This document shows positions 50,889-60,545 of a DNA stretch of 64,000 nucleotides, in pieces (positions within the stretch are counted from its first letter, which is position 1; the number at the start of each line of letters is the position of its first letter). The notes beneath the pieces are model-generated. The model worked only from the letters and a program-made list of their open reading frames with translations, was not told the DNA's origin and ran no database searches. A program made the translations under genes and the position numbers. Source of the stretch: Enterobacter hormaechei subsp. xiangfangensis (GTDB taxonomy: Bacteria > Pseudomonadota > Gammaproteobacteria > Enterobacterales > Enterobacteriaceae); the NCBI RefSeq assembly GCF_001729785.1, contig NZ_CP017183.1, positions 2,914,001-2,978,000 of the forward strand. Direction: 5' to 3'.

Positions 50889-50924
50889 GCTACCGCCCCT
50901 GGCTTAACAGCTACCAGTGCACTG
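50889..50924 (-). promoter_or_regulatory. JUMPstart with ops element (RfaH-dependent antitermination)
   Basis: On the minus strand CAGTGCACTGGTAGCTG..., ending GGGGCGGTAGC, matches the JUMPstart consensus and includes the 8-bp ops core GGCGGTAG at 50890-50897. It sits in the leader of the O-antigen operon, between galF and wzx. RfaH recruited at ops prevents termination in long LPS and capsule operons. In the rest of this gap (50925-51080) I could not place a convincing -35/-10 pair. Confidence 0.93.
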
Positions 50925-51079
50925 AGCTAATGTTAATAGTGATTTTGGAATCTAAAAAGAGGAAAAGTTGGTGTTAATTGTCGTCCTAATTGCTTTAAGA
51001 AACAAGCACAAATCACCCTTCATTTGAATTTGATAACTTTATGTAACTGATAGAAAGCTAATATTACCTTAGGCGACAA

Positions 51080-51139
51080 TAAAAAACGGCAATGATAATT
51101 TGTTTATGATAAACATAACCAAACAACATCTGCCGTTTA
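51080..51139 (-). terminator. Terminator of galF
   Basis: AAACGGCA (51084-51091) pairs with TGCCGTTT (51131-51138) around a loop that itself holds a TGTTTA/TAAACA hairpin (51101-51115). On the minus strand the stem is followed by TTTATTG, so the first U-run lies in the stem base. Confidence 0.75.
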
Positions 51140-51156
51140 TGCATTCGAGAGATAAA

Positions 51157-52053
51157 TCAACCGTCAGCCAGCAACTTCTCAATCCGGCTTCTGAACTTCG
51201 CCCCTTCCTTCAGGTTACGCAGGCCATAGTTCACAAACGCCTGCATATATCCTATTTTCTTACCGCAGTCATAGCTGTCGCCGGTCATCAGCATGGCATC
51301 AACCGACTGCTTTTTCCCCAGCTCAGCAATCGCATCGGTCAGCTGAATACGCTCCCAGGCACCCGGCTTAGTTTTTTCCAGTTCGGCCCAGATATCCGCA
51401 TTCAGCACATAACGGCCGACTGCCATCAGGTCAGAGTCCAGGGTCTGCGGCTGATCGGGTTTTTCGATAAACTCAACAATCCGGCTCACCTGCCCTTCTG
51501 TCTCCAGTGGCTCTTTAGTCTGAATAACAGAATACTCGGAGAGATCGCCCTTCATACGTTTCGCCAGCACCTGGCTGCGGCCCGTCTCATTGAAGCGAGC
51601 GACCATTGCCGCCAGGTTATAACGCAGCGGATCGGCGGAAGCGGTATCAATAATGATGTCCGGCAGAACCACGATGAACGGGTTATCGCCCACCACTGGC
51701 CGCGCGCAGAGGATTGAGTGGCCCAGACCCAGCGGCTGCGCCTGACGCACGTTCATGATGGTCACGCCAGGAGGACAGATAGACTGAACTTCTGCCAGAA
51801 GCTGACGCTTAACGCGCTGCTCAAGAAGCGCTTCGAGTTCATAAGAGGTGTCGAAGTGGTTCTCGACGGCGTTCTTAGAAGAGTGCGTCACCAGAACGAT
51901 TTCTTTGATCCCCGCAGCAACAATCTCGTCGACGATGTACTGAATCATCGGCTTGTCAACGATCGGCAGCATCTCTTTAGGAATGGCCTTTGTGGCGGGC
52001 AACATGTGCATGCCCAAACCCGCTACCGGTATGACTGCTTTCAAATTAATCAT
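51157..52053 (-). CDS. galF: UTP-glucose-1-phosphate uridylyltransferase-like protein GalF
   Basis: A 298-residue nucleotidyltransferase similar to GalU. GalF has low activity by itself and is thought to modulate UDP-glucose supply for surface polysaccharide. The ATG at 52053 gives the N terminus [22 protein letters not shown], where the GalU GLGTR is GLGMH as in other GalF proteins. The remaining body ([37 protein letters not shown]) matches. An in-frame GTG four codons earlier lacks a ribosome site. It is the left flank of the O-antigen locus and has its own promoter and terminator. Confidence 0.96.
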   Translation of the reverse strand: MINLKAVIPVAGLGMHMLPATKAIPKEMLPIVDKPMIQYIVDEIVAAGIKEIVLVTHSSKNAVENHFDTSYELEALLEQRVKRQLLAEVQSICPPGVTIMNVRQAQPLGLGHSILCARPVVGDNPFIVVLPDIIIDTASADPLRYNLAAMVARFNETGRSQVLAKRMKGDLSEYSVIQTKEPLETEGQVSRIVEFIEKPDQPQTLDSDLMAVGRYVLNADIWAELEKTKPGAWERIQLTDAIAELGKKQSVDAMLMTGDSYDCGKKIGYMQAFVNYGLRNLKEGAKFRSRIEKLLADG

Positions 52054-52075
52054 TATTTCTTCCACCTTAAAATGG

Positions 52076-52088
52076 TTGACGAATTATA
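52076..52088 (-). promoter_or_regulatory. galF promoter -10 region
   Basis: On the minus strand TATAAT (52083-52088) with a weak -35, placing the transcript start about 22 bases before the galF ATG. The rest of the 174-bp gap to wcaM shows no clear terminator. Confidence 0.5.
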
Positions 52089-52227
52089 GCTTTTAAACCT
52101 GTTTTCGCCAGCATGTTTTACCGTAAATATGAAGTAATCTTAGGTCACCCCACCACAAATTACAGTAGTTGTAATCTGAATAGATCGCGATTCCATACCA
52201 GGAATAGTCGCAAAATAACCTTTATGA

Positions 52228-53619
52228 TCACCTGTGCGGCAGCGCAAAATTCAACCGTTCCGTATTCACCACGTGTTGATCGACCCGATCAATATCCACC
52301 GAACTCTGCCCCTTTTCATTAACCGCTTTTATGTTCGCAAGCGACAACAGCGTCTCGTTTTTGGCCATAAACTTCCCGCGCACGTCTTTGCGCAAATCGA
52401 AGTTCATCTTCAAAGCCGGCCCCGTCGTTGACTCCTGCATCACGTTGATATTACGTAAGAAAAGGTGCTGGGGTTTGTTATGCAGCTCAAGCGTTGCCCG
52501 CTGCATCTCAACGTTGGTGATGGCAACAAACGACGTAGCATTGCCGGAGGAAATCTGTATCCCGCGCAGCTTATAGGCAAGCTGTCGGTTATCCAGGCGA
52601 ATATCGTTAAGTTTGAAGTTTTGCGGTATCGACAGATAATCGCCCTTGATCACGCCATACCCGATTAACATTCCGGCGCTGTTCACCATATCGATATTAT
52701 CGATAACGAAATTATCACAACCATAAATAGCTACCGTTGCGTTATCAATTCCGGCCTTTTTACTGAAGTCGGGAGTAATATTGCTGGCCTTGATATTACG
52801 GATCACAAAGTGTTTACCGTTTTCAACATGCACCAGCTGCCGACAGTTGCTGCCGGTGATATTCGCCACCACGAAGTTTTTAACGGTCTGCTGTTCCGGA
52901 TAGTCATTGTCGTACGTGCTGCCAGCCAGCCCAATGCCTATGCCCCAGTTGATCTTGCCGTTTGTGCAGTTGATGTTATCGATCACGTGGTCAGAGATCA
53001 GGATGTTACGGTCGTTAATCGCCACGTTCCACTCAATCGCGTCACCCTGCAAATGACTGAATTTGCTGTTGGTAATGCGCGCACCATCCACCTGATTATG
53101 GAAACCCTGGCGCAGAATGGCGTAGTTGGCCTGGCTCACGGCAATGCGATCGATAAGCAGGTTACGCATCACTCTCGGCTTTTTACCGCCGATGTAGATC
53201 TGGGTGACGGGGCCGAAGCCGCTCATCGCCAGCCCTTTAATGACACAGTCGGAGCCACGCACGTCCAGCGTAATGTTATGCGTGCGCCCCTCTCCTTCCC
53301 CGATGACCTTGCAGCCTTCCTGGAGCACAAACCGCCCGCGGCCGTTGCCCTTCAGCGCACCGCGGATCAGCAGGGTTTTGCCATCAGGAATGAAAATGCC
53401 GGTATTGATGTTTTCACAGGTTAACCCGGCGGGAACAACAACGGTATCGCCCTCGGTAAATGCCTGCTTAAAGGCGGCGATCCAGTCGTTATTGTTGTAG
53501 CGATCGACAGAAACCGTCTTCCCGGTCGCCGCCCGCGCAGCGCGGGGCGACAGCAGCGGCATGGCAGCCAGGACGGATAAAGAAGAGACAAATCGGCGTC
53601 GGGTAATCTTTTTCAGCAT
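52228..53619 (-). CDS. wcaM: Colanic acid biosynthesis protein WcaM
   Basis: A 463-residue exported protein (E. coli 464) predicted to fold as a right-handed parallel beta-helix: many short repeats ending in small hydrophobic ladders (e.g. [42 protein letters not shown]). Its exact role in colanic acid production is not established. The N terminus [16 protein letters not shown] followed by a hydrophobic stretch and ARA is a twin-arginine type signal, so export through Tat is likely. Last gene of the colanic operon; 12 bp after wcaL. Confidence 0.94.
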   Translation of the reverse strand: MLKKITRRRFVSSLSVLAAMPLLSPRAARAATGKTVSVDRYNNNDWIAAFKQAFTEGDTVVVPAGLTCENINTGIFIPDGKTLLIRGALKGNGRGRFVLQEGCKVIGEGEGRTHNITLDVRGSDCVIKGLAMSGFGPVTQIYIGGKKPRVMRNLLIDRIAVSQANYAILRQGFHNQVDGARITNSKFSHLQGDAIEWNVAINDRNILISDHVIDNINCTNGKINWGIGIGLAGSTYDNDYPEQQTVKNFVVANITGSNCRQLVHVENGKHFVIRNIKASNITPDFSKKAGIDNATVAIYGCDNFVIDNIDMVNSAGMLIGYGVIKGDYLSIPQNFKLNDIRLDNRQLAYKLRGIQISSGNATSFVAITNVEMQRATLELHNKPQHLFLRNINVMQESTTGPALKMNFDLRKDVRGKFMAKNETLLSLANIKAVNEKGQSSVDIDRVDQHVVNTERLNFALPHR

Positions 53620-53631
53620 ACAACCTCAGCG

Positions 53632-54852
53632 TTACAGCGTTTGCAGCAGGCTCGCTAACTGGCGATTAATCACCTGCTGATTGAATTCTGCTTCAACTTT
53701 TTGCCGCGCATTTTGCAGCACAGGGATCAGCGTTTGCTGATCGATATTGCTGAACGCGGCCAGACGATCCGCCAGCGCCAGCGCATTGTTTTCAGGGACC
53801 AGCCAGCCAGAATGCTCAGAGGTTATCAGCTCCGGGATGCCGCTGTGCAGGGTCGAGACCACCGGAATGCCGACGGCCATCGCCTCCATCAGCGCCACGG
53901 GAATGCCTTCCATATCGCCGTCGGCGCCGGTTACGGAAGGCAGCAGGAATACATCCGCGTCATCAAGCATGGCTTTCACTTCGTGGCTCGGCTTGAAGCC
54001 CGGCATCTCGACCACGTCTTCCAGCTGATACTGTTCAATCAGCGTGCGCAGGCGACGCTCCCACGGCCCGATACCCAGGATGCGGTAGTGGAAGTCCACA
54101 CCACGCGCCTTCAGCTGGCGACAGGCTTCGATGGCTACGTGCAGCCCTTTCTTTTCGGTCAGGCGGGCAACAGAGATAATTTGCAGCGGCTTGCCCGGCA
54201 CCTTGACCGGTCGCTGGGTGAAGCGTTCCATGTCTACGCCCATGCGTGAAACGGTGATTTTCTCGCTCGGGCACCCCATGGTTTTCAGGCGCCCGGCCCA
54301 CAGGTTGCTTATCGGTAGCATCATGTCGCCACGGCGAAACAGCTGCTGATATTCCGGTGTGTAGTGGTTCAGCACTTCCCGGCTGGAGATGTCGATACCG
54401 TGGAAAATGGTTGCGATTTTGCCGTCAATCACCCCCAGCTCACGCAGTTTTGCCGCCGTTACGCCCGCCGGGCCAAAGTGGGCGATAAAGACATTGGCCC
54501 GGTACGGCTGGGCCGTTTGCCCGCAAATGGCGGATAAGATCAGGTTGCGGGCCTCCGCCCCATAGCGCGACATATTCAGCGCCCGCCACGTCGAGGCGCG
54601 ATGCAGGCCGCGCAGCGTCTGTCCGGCGCGATAGCGCAGTTTGTTCATCCGTCCGGCGGGTTCATCCTGCAACCAGCGGGTTTTTGCCTCCAGCCCATAC
54701 CGGGTATACGCCGCATGGGTGTTTTGCGTATCGCCCTTTTGCAGGGCGATAATCTCCACGTCATACCCCATATCGATAAACGCGGTGATTTGGTTCAGCA
54801 CAAAGGTTTCAGACGACAGCGGAAATTTCAGTAAGAAGAAACCAACCTTCAT
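53632..54852 (-). CDS. wcaL: Colanic acid glycosyltransferase WcaL
   Basis: A 406-residue retaining GT4 transferase, the same length as E. coli WcaL. The acceptor domain has AHFGPAGVTAAKLRELGVI and the donor domain SVARLTEKKGLHVAIEACRQL, RILGIGPWERRLR and the E-x7-E motif in DMEGIPVALMEAMAVGIPVVST. In colanic acid assembly it is thought to add galactose late in the repeat. It overlaps wcaK by 4 bp. Confidence 0.96.
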   Translation of the reverse strand: MKVGFFLLKFPLSSETFVLNQITAFIDMGYDVEIIALQKGDTQNTHAAYTRYGLEAKTRWLQDEPAGRMNKLRYRAGQTLRGLHRASTWRALNMSRYGAEARNLILSAICGQTAQPYRANVFIAHFGPAGVTAAKLRELGVIDGKIATIFHGIDISSREVLNHYTPEYQQLFRRGDMMLPISNLWAGRLKTMGCPSEKITVSRMGVDMERFTQRPVKVPGKPLQIISVARLTEKKGLHVAIEACRQLKARGVDFHYRILGIGPWERRLRTLIEQYQLEDVVEMPGFKPSHEVKAMLDDADVFLLPSVTGADGDMEGIPVALMEAMAVGIPVVSTLHSGIPELITSEHSGWLVPENNALALADRLAAFSNIDQQTLIPVLQNARQKVEAEFNQQVINRQLASLLQTL

Positions 54853-56129
54853 TTCCCCTCCCGGACGCGGTCGAGTACGGATTTCACCATGCCAATACCT
54901 TTTTCGCGTTCGGCTTTTACCGCCACCGCCAGACGTTCGTTGATCGCAGGCAACTGGCCGAGCGTGTCGCCCACCATCGCACCCAGCGACCCGTCCAGCA
55001 GATGACGAATATCAACGGCCATTTCCGGCATACCGAGCTGCTGCATAATGCCCGCGGACTTGTGTTCGTAGTTAATGGCGATGGCTGGCGTGCCGAAGTT
55101 CATCGAGATAATGGCCGAGTGCAGACGCGTGCCCACGGTCAGGTCGCAGGCGGAGAGCAGCTTGCCCATCTCCAGATCGTTCAGCTCGTCCATCACCACG
55201 TGATAGCGGGACGGATCGTTCACCAGGTTGCGCAGGTTGAGCGCCACCATACGGTCATCTTTGTTGTAGCTGTCGATACCGGTACAGGTGGAAAGCGCCA
55301 GCACCTGGTAACCGCTGTCCAGCACGCGGTTCACCACGTCGGCAAAGGCTTTTTCGTACGCCGCCTGGGTCGTGCCGAGGCGTTTATCGAACGGCGCAAG
55401 TTCACGGAGGGTAATGGCGACGGTTTTCTGCTTTGCCGCCACGTCCAGCCAGTGCTGTACCGCGTAGCTGGCCTGGAAGCTGTCATCCTGATGATCCACC
55501 AGCCAGGCGGTGTCTACACCGTGCTCCACTTTGGTGGTGTCAATTTCGCTGCGCTTCATCATGTCGAGGCTGACCGATTCACGCAGGATCAGCGCGTCGC
55601 AGTGGCCGAAGACATAGTTCGCCAGCTGGTTAAACTGCGGATCCTGGAATGGCCCGACGCTGTGGCCGATCATAAACAGCGGCTTTTTCGCCATGAAGGT
55701 ACAAAGCGCATGCTCAAACTGCGGCACGCCGTAGAGATCGACGAAGAACGAACCGCCCACCTGAATAATGGCGTCATAGCCGGACAGCAGACGCACAAAA
55801 TCGGTAAAGCCCTGCGCGATGGCGATGTTGCGCAGCTTGCCGGTGTCGGTTACGCGAGAAAGCAGCACCTGATGCTGATAGCGGCGACGCAGGACTTTCT
55901 TCACGCGCCCCATCACGCCCGCAGCGTTGTTGTGCTGTTTCATCTGGCTGTAGAGCGGGTCGCCCATCACCGGGCGGTTCAGTAACCAGGATGAGCTGAC
56001 CGGATAACGGCTCATCACATCCACTTCAGTCTCAGGCTTAAGGGTGTTAATTGCATCCAGTAAACCGCGCAGGATGGCGCTGTCGCCACGGTTGCCGCAG
56101 GTATGGTTGCCAAGAATAAGTAATTTCAT
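54849..56129 (-). CDS. wcaK: Colanic acid pyruvyl transferase WcaK
   Basis: A 426-residue polysaccharide pyruvyl transferase (E. coli 426) that adds the pyruvate ketal to the terminal galactose of colanic acid using PEP. It carries the family start LGNHTCGNRGDSAILRGLLD, IQVGGSFFVDLYG, GHSVGPFQDP, RESVSLDM and the late SACDLTVGTRLHSAIISMNFGTPAIAI motif with the catalytic His in RLHS. It overlaps wcaL by 4 bp and lies 15 bp after wzxC. Confidence 0.96.
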   Translation of the reverse strand: MKLLILGNHTCGNRGDSAILRGLLDAINTLKPETEVDVMSRYPVSSSWLLNRPVMGDPLYSQMKQHNNAAGVMGRVKKVLRRRYQHQVLLSRVTDTGKLRNIAIAQGFTDFVRLLSGYDAIIQVGGSFFVDLYGVPQFEHALCTFMAKKPLFMIGHSVGPFQDPQFNQLANYVFGHCDALILRESVSLDMMKRSEIDTTKVEHGVDTAWLVDHQDDSFQASYAVQHWLDVAAKQKTVAITLRELAPFDKRLGTTQAAYEKAFADVVNRVLDSGYQVLALSTCTGIDSYNKDDRMVALNLRNLVNDPSRYHVVMDELNDLEMGKLLSACDLTVGTRLHSAIISMNFGTPAIAINYEHKSAGIMQQLGMPEMAVDIRHLLDGSLGAMVGDTLGQLPAINERLAVAVKAEREKGIGMVKSVLDRVREGK

Positions 56130-56144
56130 AATGGCCTCGTAAAA

Positions 56145-57623
56145 TTAGCCTGCGCGAAGCAGCGTTTTCATTTTTTCGTTACGGCAAAACTGGCGCTTCA
56201 TCTCGACCACCAGCGCATTGCGTGACAGCACAATCATCACGCCAAACGCCAGCGCGCCTGCCGCGACCTGCACCGCAAGCAGCGCCGCCAGCGGCAGATG
56301 TCCGTTCAGCACCACGCCCAGGCCGTAGCTCACCGCAAGCGTCGGCAAGGAGAGATAAAACGGCAGCCACAGGCTGAGGATGTACTGACGGTAGCTGGAG
56401 CCCAGCACCGGTTTGATCATCACGAAGTAGCTCAGCACGGTATTGACGATTTGCACCAGCAGGAAGCCGAGCGTCACGCCAATGGCACCCGCCATGTGCC
56501 CGCCCACAATAATTGCCGGAATAAACAGGAAGGTTTTAAACACGTTGAACTTGAAGCTGATATCCACGCGCGCCTTTGCCATCAGCAGAGAACCAATCGG
56601 GTTCCCCACCGAGCGCAGCAGCCCCACGACGCACAGCAGTTGCAGGATTGGGATGATGCTGTTCCACTTCTCGCCAAACACCAGCGGTACGAAATTGCTG
56701 GCGACCACCATCAGCCCCAGCAGGACCGGGAAGTTGATGATCCCCACCACGGAGAGCAGCTTGTAAAAGTTCACGCGCAGCTTTTCGGTATCGTCCTGAA
56801 TTTTGGCGAACGCCGGGAACAGGACGCGGGTAATAATCGGGTTGAGCTTCATCGGCGGGACAACCGCGACGTTATACGCCAGGTTGTAGCCACCCGCGAC
56901 GCTCGCGCCCAGAATGCGCGCCAGCACCAGCGTGGAGAGGTTAGTATTTACGTAGTTGATAATGCTGTCTGCCGTCAGCCACGCGCCGAAGCGCAGGTTG
57001 GATGAAACAGACGCCAGCGAAAAATGCAGCCCCGGGCGATAAATCCTACGGCCAAAGAAGCCGAACAGCAGCGTGCGCACGGCAGAGTTAACGAGGTAGC
57101 CGAGGATGGCGGTCATCGCCAGCGGCCAGAAATGGGCGCTGACCACGGTGAAGGTAAAGCCCGCCAGCACGGCGCTGGTCTCAATCATGCCGATTTTGTT
57201 GAACTCCAGCTCTTTCTGCATCAGCGCGCGGAACTGCTGCCCGTGCGGGATCACCACGAAAGCGAACGACAGGGTGCGCATCAGCGGCGCCAGGTCCGGG
57301 TTATGCAGCACGCCGGCAATCACATCGCTCAGCAGGAACACCAGCACAAAAACGAAGATACCCAGCCCGACGTTCAGCCAGTAGAGGGTGGTCAGCTCCA
57401 GATGGCTGATCTCTTTGCGCTGGATAATGGAGTTGGCGATACCAAAGTCCGACAGCGTATCGGCCAGGGCGATAATCACCAGCGAGACGGTCAGCAGACC
57501 AAACTGGTGATTATCGATAATGCGCGCCAGCACCGTCATCTGCACCAGGCCGAGGCCAATGATGACGATGGTGGCCATGGCTGACCATTTCGCACCGCTG
57601 ATGGTTTTTTCTCGTAAGCTCAT
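56145..57623 (-). CDS. wzxC: Colanic acid repeat flippase WzxC
   Basis: A 492-residue MOP-family flippase (E. coli 492) moving the undecaprenyl-linked colanic acid unit across the inner membrane. It starts SLREKTISGAKWSAMATIVII and shows about fourteen hydrophobic helices. It resembles the O-antigen wzx of this window in its early helices but is GC-rich like the surrounding core genome. One base separates its start from the wcaJ stop. Confidence 0.96.
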   Translation of the reverse strand: MSLREKTISGAKWSAMATIVIIGLGLVQMTVLARIIDNHQFGLLTVSLVIIALADTLSDFGIANSIIQRKEISHLELTTLYWLNVGLGIFVFVLVFLLSDVIAGVLHNPDLAPLMRTLSFAFVVIPHGQQFRALMQKELEFNKIGMIETSAVLAGFTFTVVSAHFWPLAMTAILGYLVNSAVRTLLFGFFGRRIYRPGLHFSLASVSSNLRFGAWLTADSIINYVNTNLSTLVLARILGASVAGGYNLAYNVAVVPPMKLNPIITRVLFPAFAKIQDDTEKLRVNFYKLLSVVGIINFPVLLGLMVVASNFVPLVFGEKWNSIIPILQLLCVVGLLRSVGNPIGSLLMAKARVDISFKFNVFKTFLFIPAIIVGGHMAGAIGVTLGFLLVQIVNTVLSYFVMIKPVLGSSYRQYILSLWLPFYLSLPTLAVSYGLGVVLNGHLPLAALLAVQVAAGALAFGVMIVLSRNALVVEMKRQFCRNEKMKTLLRAG

Positions 57624-57624
57624 C

Positions 57625-59019
57625 TTAGTACGCCGCTTTGTTCACGAAACCTTTGAAAATGGTCAGAAAAACAATCTTGATATCGAACCAGAGGCTCCAC
57701 TCGCGGATGTACTCCAGATCGAACTCGATGCGTTTTTCCATTTTTTCCAGCGTATCGGTCTCGCCGCGCCAGCCGTTGATCTGCGCCCAGCCGGTGATGC
57801 CCGGCTTCACCTTATGGCGCAGCATGTAGCCTTCAATCAGGGTACGGTACTGCTCGTTATGGGCCACGGCGTGAGGACGAGGCCCGACGATGGACATCCC
57901 GCCGGTGAACACGTTGATGAACTGCGGCAGCTCATCGAGCGAGGTACGGCGCAGGAAGTTGCCCACACGGGTGACTCGCGGATCGTTCTGCGTCGCCTGG
58001 GTCACCACCTTGTCGTTCTCCATCACCTTCATGGAGCGGAATTTCCACACCATGATCGGCTTACCGTCCATGCCGTATCGGGTCTGACGGAAGATGATCG
58101 GCCCCGGCGAGCTGAGCTTTACCGCCAGCGCAATGCAGCACAGCACCGGGGAGATGAGCAGCAGGATCAGGGACGAAAGCACGATATCTTCCACGCGCTT
58201 CAGCACGCGGTTAATCCCCGACAGCGGCGTGTCGTACAGCGGAACAACCGGTACCCCGTTCACCTCTTCAATACGGGAGTGGAGAATATTGAAGGTGAAG
58301 ACATCCGGGATGAGGATCACCGAGCAGGTGGTATCCGCCAGCTCGCGCATCAGTTTCTTGATGCGGGATTCATCTTTCATCTGCATGGCGATGTAGACGT
58401 TATGAATTTTGCCGGCTTTCGCATCGTCAATAAGCTGTTCGTAGTTACCAGCCCAGTCGGACGGCACGCCGCCGGGCTTCGCGTCGTGATAAATCCCGAC
58501 CACTTCAAAACCTAACCACGGCTCTTTGCGGAAGCTGTCGAGCAACACCTGCCCCACCGGCAGATCGCCCGCCACGGCAACGAAGCGACGGTTATACCCG
58601 CGGTTGCGCAGCCAGCCCGCGCCAAAGCGGATCAGCGAGCGGCAGACCACCATGCCAATGCTGGTTAACAGATACCAGCAGAGATAGGTCACAAGACGGT
58701 TATCAAAATCATGGCTGAACGCCACCAGGCCTGCGCTGAAAATCAGGCTTAAGGTCCAGTTCTGGAGCAGCAGCATCAGTTCGGTGGTCATTTTGACGCC
58801 GCGCCATGAACGATAGAAATCGGTCATGCCGCCGATCATCTGAAACACCACCAGCGCAATCAACGCCATCAGCAAGTGCATGTATAAGAACGACTGCCCG
58901 CTGACCCAACACACCGCCCACAGTCCGCCGACCATGATGGTGATATCAGAAAAACGCTGCACCATAGAGATTAACGATGCATTCGTTCTCGCTCGTTCGC
59001 GCTTTTTTAGATTTGTCAT
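57625..59019 (-). CDS. wcaJ: Undecaprenyl-phosphate glucose phosphotransferase WcaJ
   Basis: A 464-residue polyisoprenyl-phosphate hexose-1-phosphate transferase that starts the colanic acid unit by moving glucose-1-phosphate from UDP-glucose to undecaprenyl phosphate. Four N-terminal helices (about 28-145), a cytoplasmic Rossmann-like domain (about 150-260) and a re-entrant helix (LSSLILLLISPVLCCIALAVKLSSPGP) lead into the catalytic domain with KFRSMKV, RRTSLDELPQFINVFTGGMSIVGPRP and KPGITGWAQINGWRGETDTLEKM. A 46-bp gap with an 8-bp hairpin separates it from cpsG. Confidence 0.97.
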   Translation of the reverse strand: MTNLKKRERARTNASLISMVQRFSDITIMVGGLWAVCWVSGQSFLYMHLLMALIALVVFQMIGGMTDFYRSWRGVKMTTELMLLLQNWTLSLIFSAGLVAFSHDFDNRLVTYLCWYLLTSIGMVVCRSLIRFGAGWLRNRGYNRRFVAVAGDLPVGQVLLDSFRKEPWLGFEVVGIYHDAKPGGVPSDWAGNYEQLIDDAKAGKIHNVYIAMQMKDESRIKKLMRELADTTCSVILIPDVFTFNILHSRIEEVNGVPVVPLYDTPLSGINRVLKRVEDIVLSSLILLLISPVLCCIALAVKLSSPGPIIFRQTRYGMDGKPIMVWKFRSMKVMENDKVVTQATQNDPRVTRVGNFLRRTSLDELPQFINVFTGGMSIVGPRPHAVAHNEQYRTLIEGYMLRHKVKPGITGWAQINGWRGETDTLEKMEKRIEFDLEYIREWSLWFDIKIVFLTIFKGFVNKAAY

Positions 59020-59040
59020 CGTTGTTCCTGTATTCGGTTC

Positions 59041-59059
59041 CCCCTCCTACCAGGAGGGG
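59041..59059. other. Intercistronic hairpin between cpsG and wcaJ
   Basis: Perfect 8-bp stem CCCCTCCT/AGGAGGGG with a 3-nt loop and no U-tract. It lies 7 bases after the cpsG stop inside the colanic operon and may tune read-through or mRNA stability. Confidence 0.55.
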
Positions 59060-59065
59060 CAGTTA

Positions 59066-60436
59066 TTACTGATTCAACAGCGCCAGAATGTCCTTCGTTC
59101 GGGCTTCCATCAGCGCGGTATCGGCGCGGGACTCCACGTTCAGGCGCACCACCGGCTCAGTATTGGACGAGCGCAGGTTAAAGCGCCACTGCGGGAACGC
59201 CATGCTGATGCCGTCGGTACGGTCAATCTCCAGCGCATGAATGGCAAAGTGGTGCTCTACGCGGGCAATGGCCTCAGCGGGCTGCGCCAGTTTGCTGTTG
59301 ATCTCGCCGCTCGCCGGGAACGCCGCCATGCGGTCGCGCACCAGTTCGCCCAGGCTCTGCCCTTTCAGGCACAGCAGCTCGGTCACCAGCAGCCACGGGA
59401 TCATCCCGCTGTCGCAGTAGGCAAAATCACGGAAATAGTGGTGGGCGCTCATCTCGCCGCCGTAGATGGCGTCTTCCTCACGCATACGCTCTTTGATAAA
59501 CGCGTGGCCGGTTTTGGACATCACCGGCTCGCCGCCCGCGGCCTTCACCACGTCGACGGTGTTCCAGGAAAGACGCGGATCGTGAATGATTTTCGCCCCC
59601 GGGTTTTTCTCGAGGAACGCTTCCGCCAGCAGGCCAACGATGTAGTAGCCTTCGATAAACTGCCCTTTCTCATCGAACAGGAAGCAGCGGTCGAAGTCGC
59701 CGTCAAAGGCGATACCCATATCGGCGCCGTGCTCAATCACCGCGTTGCGGGTGTCGTCGCGGCACTCCGGCAGCAGCGGGTTAGGAATACCGTTCGGGAA
59801 GTTGCCGTCTGGCGTGTTGTGCACTTTGACGAAGGTCACCGGCACGTTCAGCGCCTTAAAGCGGGCTTCAAGTGCATCGACAACCGGGCCTGCCGCGCCG
59901 TTGCCGGAGTTAATCACCAGCTTCAGCGGTTTGAGGTTTGCCACATTGATGTAGCCCAGCAGGTGGTCGATGTACTCTTTTTGCAGGTTAATCTGCTTAT
60001 AGCTGCCGCGCTTCGCTTCGTTCACCGGCGGGAAGTCGTTGGCCTCGGCCAGACGCTGCACGTCACGCAGACCGGTGTCGCCGCTGATAGGACGCGCGCC
60101 CTTGCGCACCAGCTTCATGCCGTTGTAGTCCATCGGGTTATGGCTGGCCGTCACTTCGATACCGCCGTCCACGCCCAGGTGGAAGGTGGCAAAATAGATC
60201 TCTTCGGTACCGGAAAGGCCAATGTCCAGTACGTCGACGCCCGCGTCCTGTAGCCCTTTCGCCAGCGCCAGCTTCAGAGATTCGCTGGTCAGACGCACGT
60301 CGCCGCCCAGCACGATAGTTTGTGGTTTCAGATATTCGCCGTACGCGCGGCCGATGCGCCACGCAATGTCTTCGTTCAGCTCTTCGCCCAGCTTGCCGCG
60401 AATATCGTAGGCTTTAAAGCAGGTTAATTTTTCCAT
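59066..60436 (-). CDS. cpsG: Phosphomannomutase
   Basis: A 456-residue alpha-D-phosphohexomutase (ManB/CpsG) converting mannose 6-phosphate to mannose 1-phosphate for GDP-mannose. The catalytic phosphoserine loop [13 protein letters not shown], the metal loop [11 protein letters not shown], the sugar-binding [10 protein letters not shown] and the phosphate-binding [15 protein letters not shown] are intact. The ATG at 60436 with GGGGT upstream gives the E. coli length; a longer reading adds seven codons without a ribosome site. A REP element lies between it and cpsB. Confidence 0.97.
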   Translation of the reverse strand: MEKLTCFKAYDIRGKLGEELNEDIAWRIGRAYGEYLKPQTIVLGGDVRLTSESLKLALAKGLQDAGVDVLDIGLSGTEEIYFATFHLGVDGGIEVTASHNPMDYNGMKLVRKGARPISGDTGLRDVQRLAEANDFPPVNEAKRGSYKQINLQKEYIDHLLGYINVANLKPLKLVINSGNGAAGPVVDALEARFKALNVPVTFVKVHNTPDGNFPNGIPNPLLPECRDDTRNAVIEHGADMGIAFDGDFDRCFLFDEKGQFIEGYYIVGLLAEAFLEKNPGAKIIHDPRLSWNTVDVVKAAGGEPVMSKTGHAFIKERMREEDAIYGGEMSAHHYFRDFAYCDSGMIPWLLVTELLCLKGQSLGELVRDRMAAFPASGEINSKLAQPAEAIARVEHHFAIHALEIDRTDGISMAFPQWRFNLRSSNTEPVVRLNVESRADTALMEARTKDILALLNQ

Positions 60437-60502
60437 GATGACCCCTTTTTCAGGCAACAGTTGGCCCTGACCATGTAATGGCCAAATTTATTTTTTTCAT
60501 TC

Positions 60503-60532
60503 GTAGGCCCGGTAAGCGCAGCGCCACCGGGC
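60503..60532. repeat. REP-like palindrome between cpsB and cpsG
   Basis: GTAGGCCCGGTAAGCGCAGC followed by GCCACCGGGC, identical to the element at 19155-19184. It lies inside the colanic operon, between the cpsB stop and the cpsG start. Confidence 0.8.
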
Positions 60533-60545
60533 ATGATGCGGAGTG

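Noticed and set aside
55002..55985. Open frame antisense to wcaK (327 codons)
   Set aside because: Shadow frame with Val/His/Arg-rich translation; wcaK on the other strand is clearly real.
58880..60253. Long open frame antisense to wcaJ and cpsG (about 457 codons)
   Set aside because: It lies opposite well-recognised genes, its translation is rich in His, Arg, Val and Gln as expected from the complement of GC-rich codons, and no ribosome site or family match is seen.
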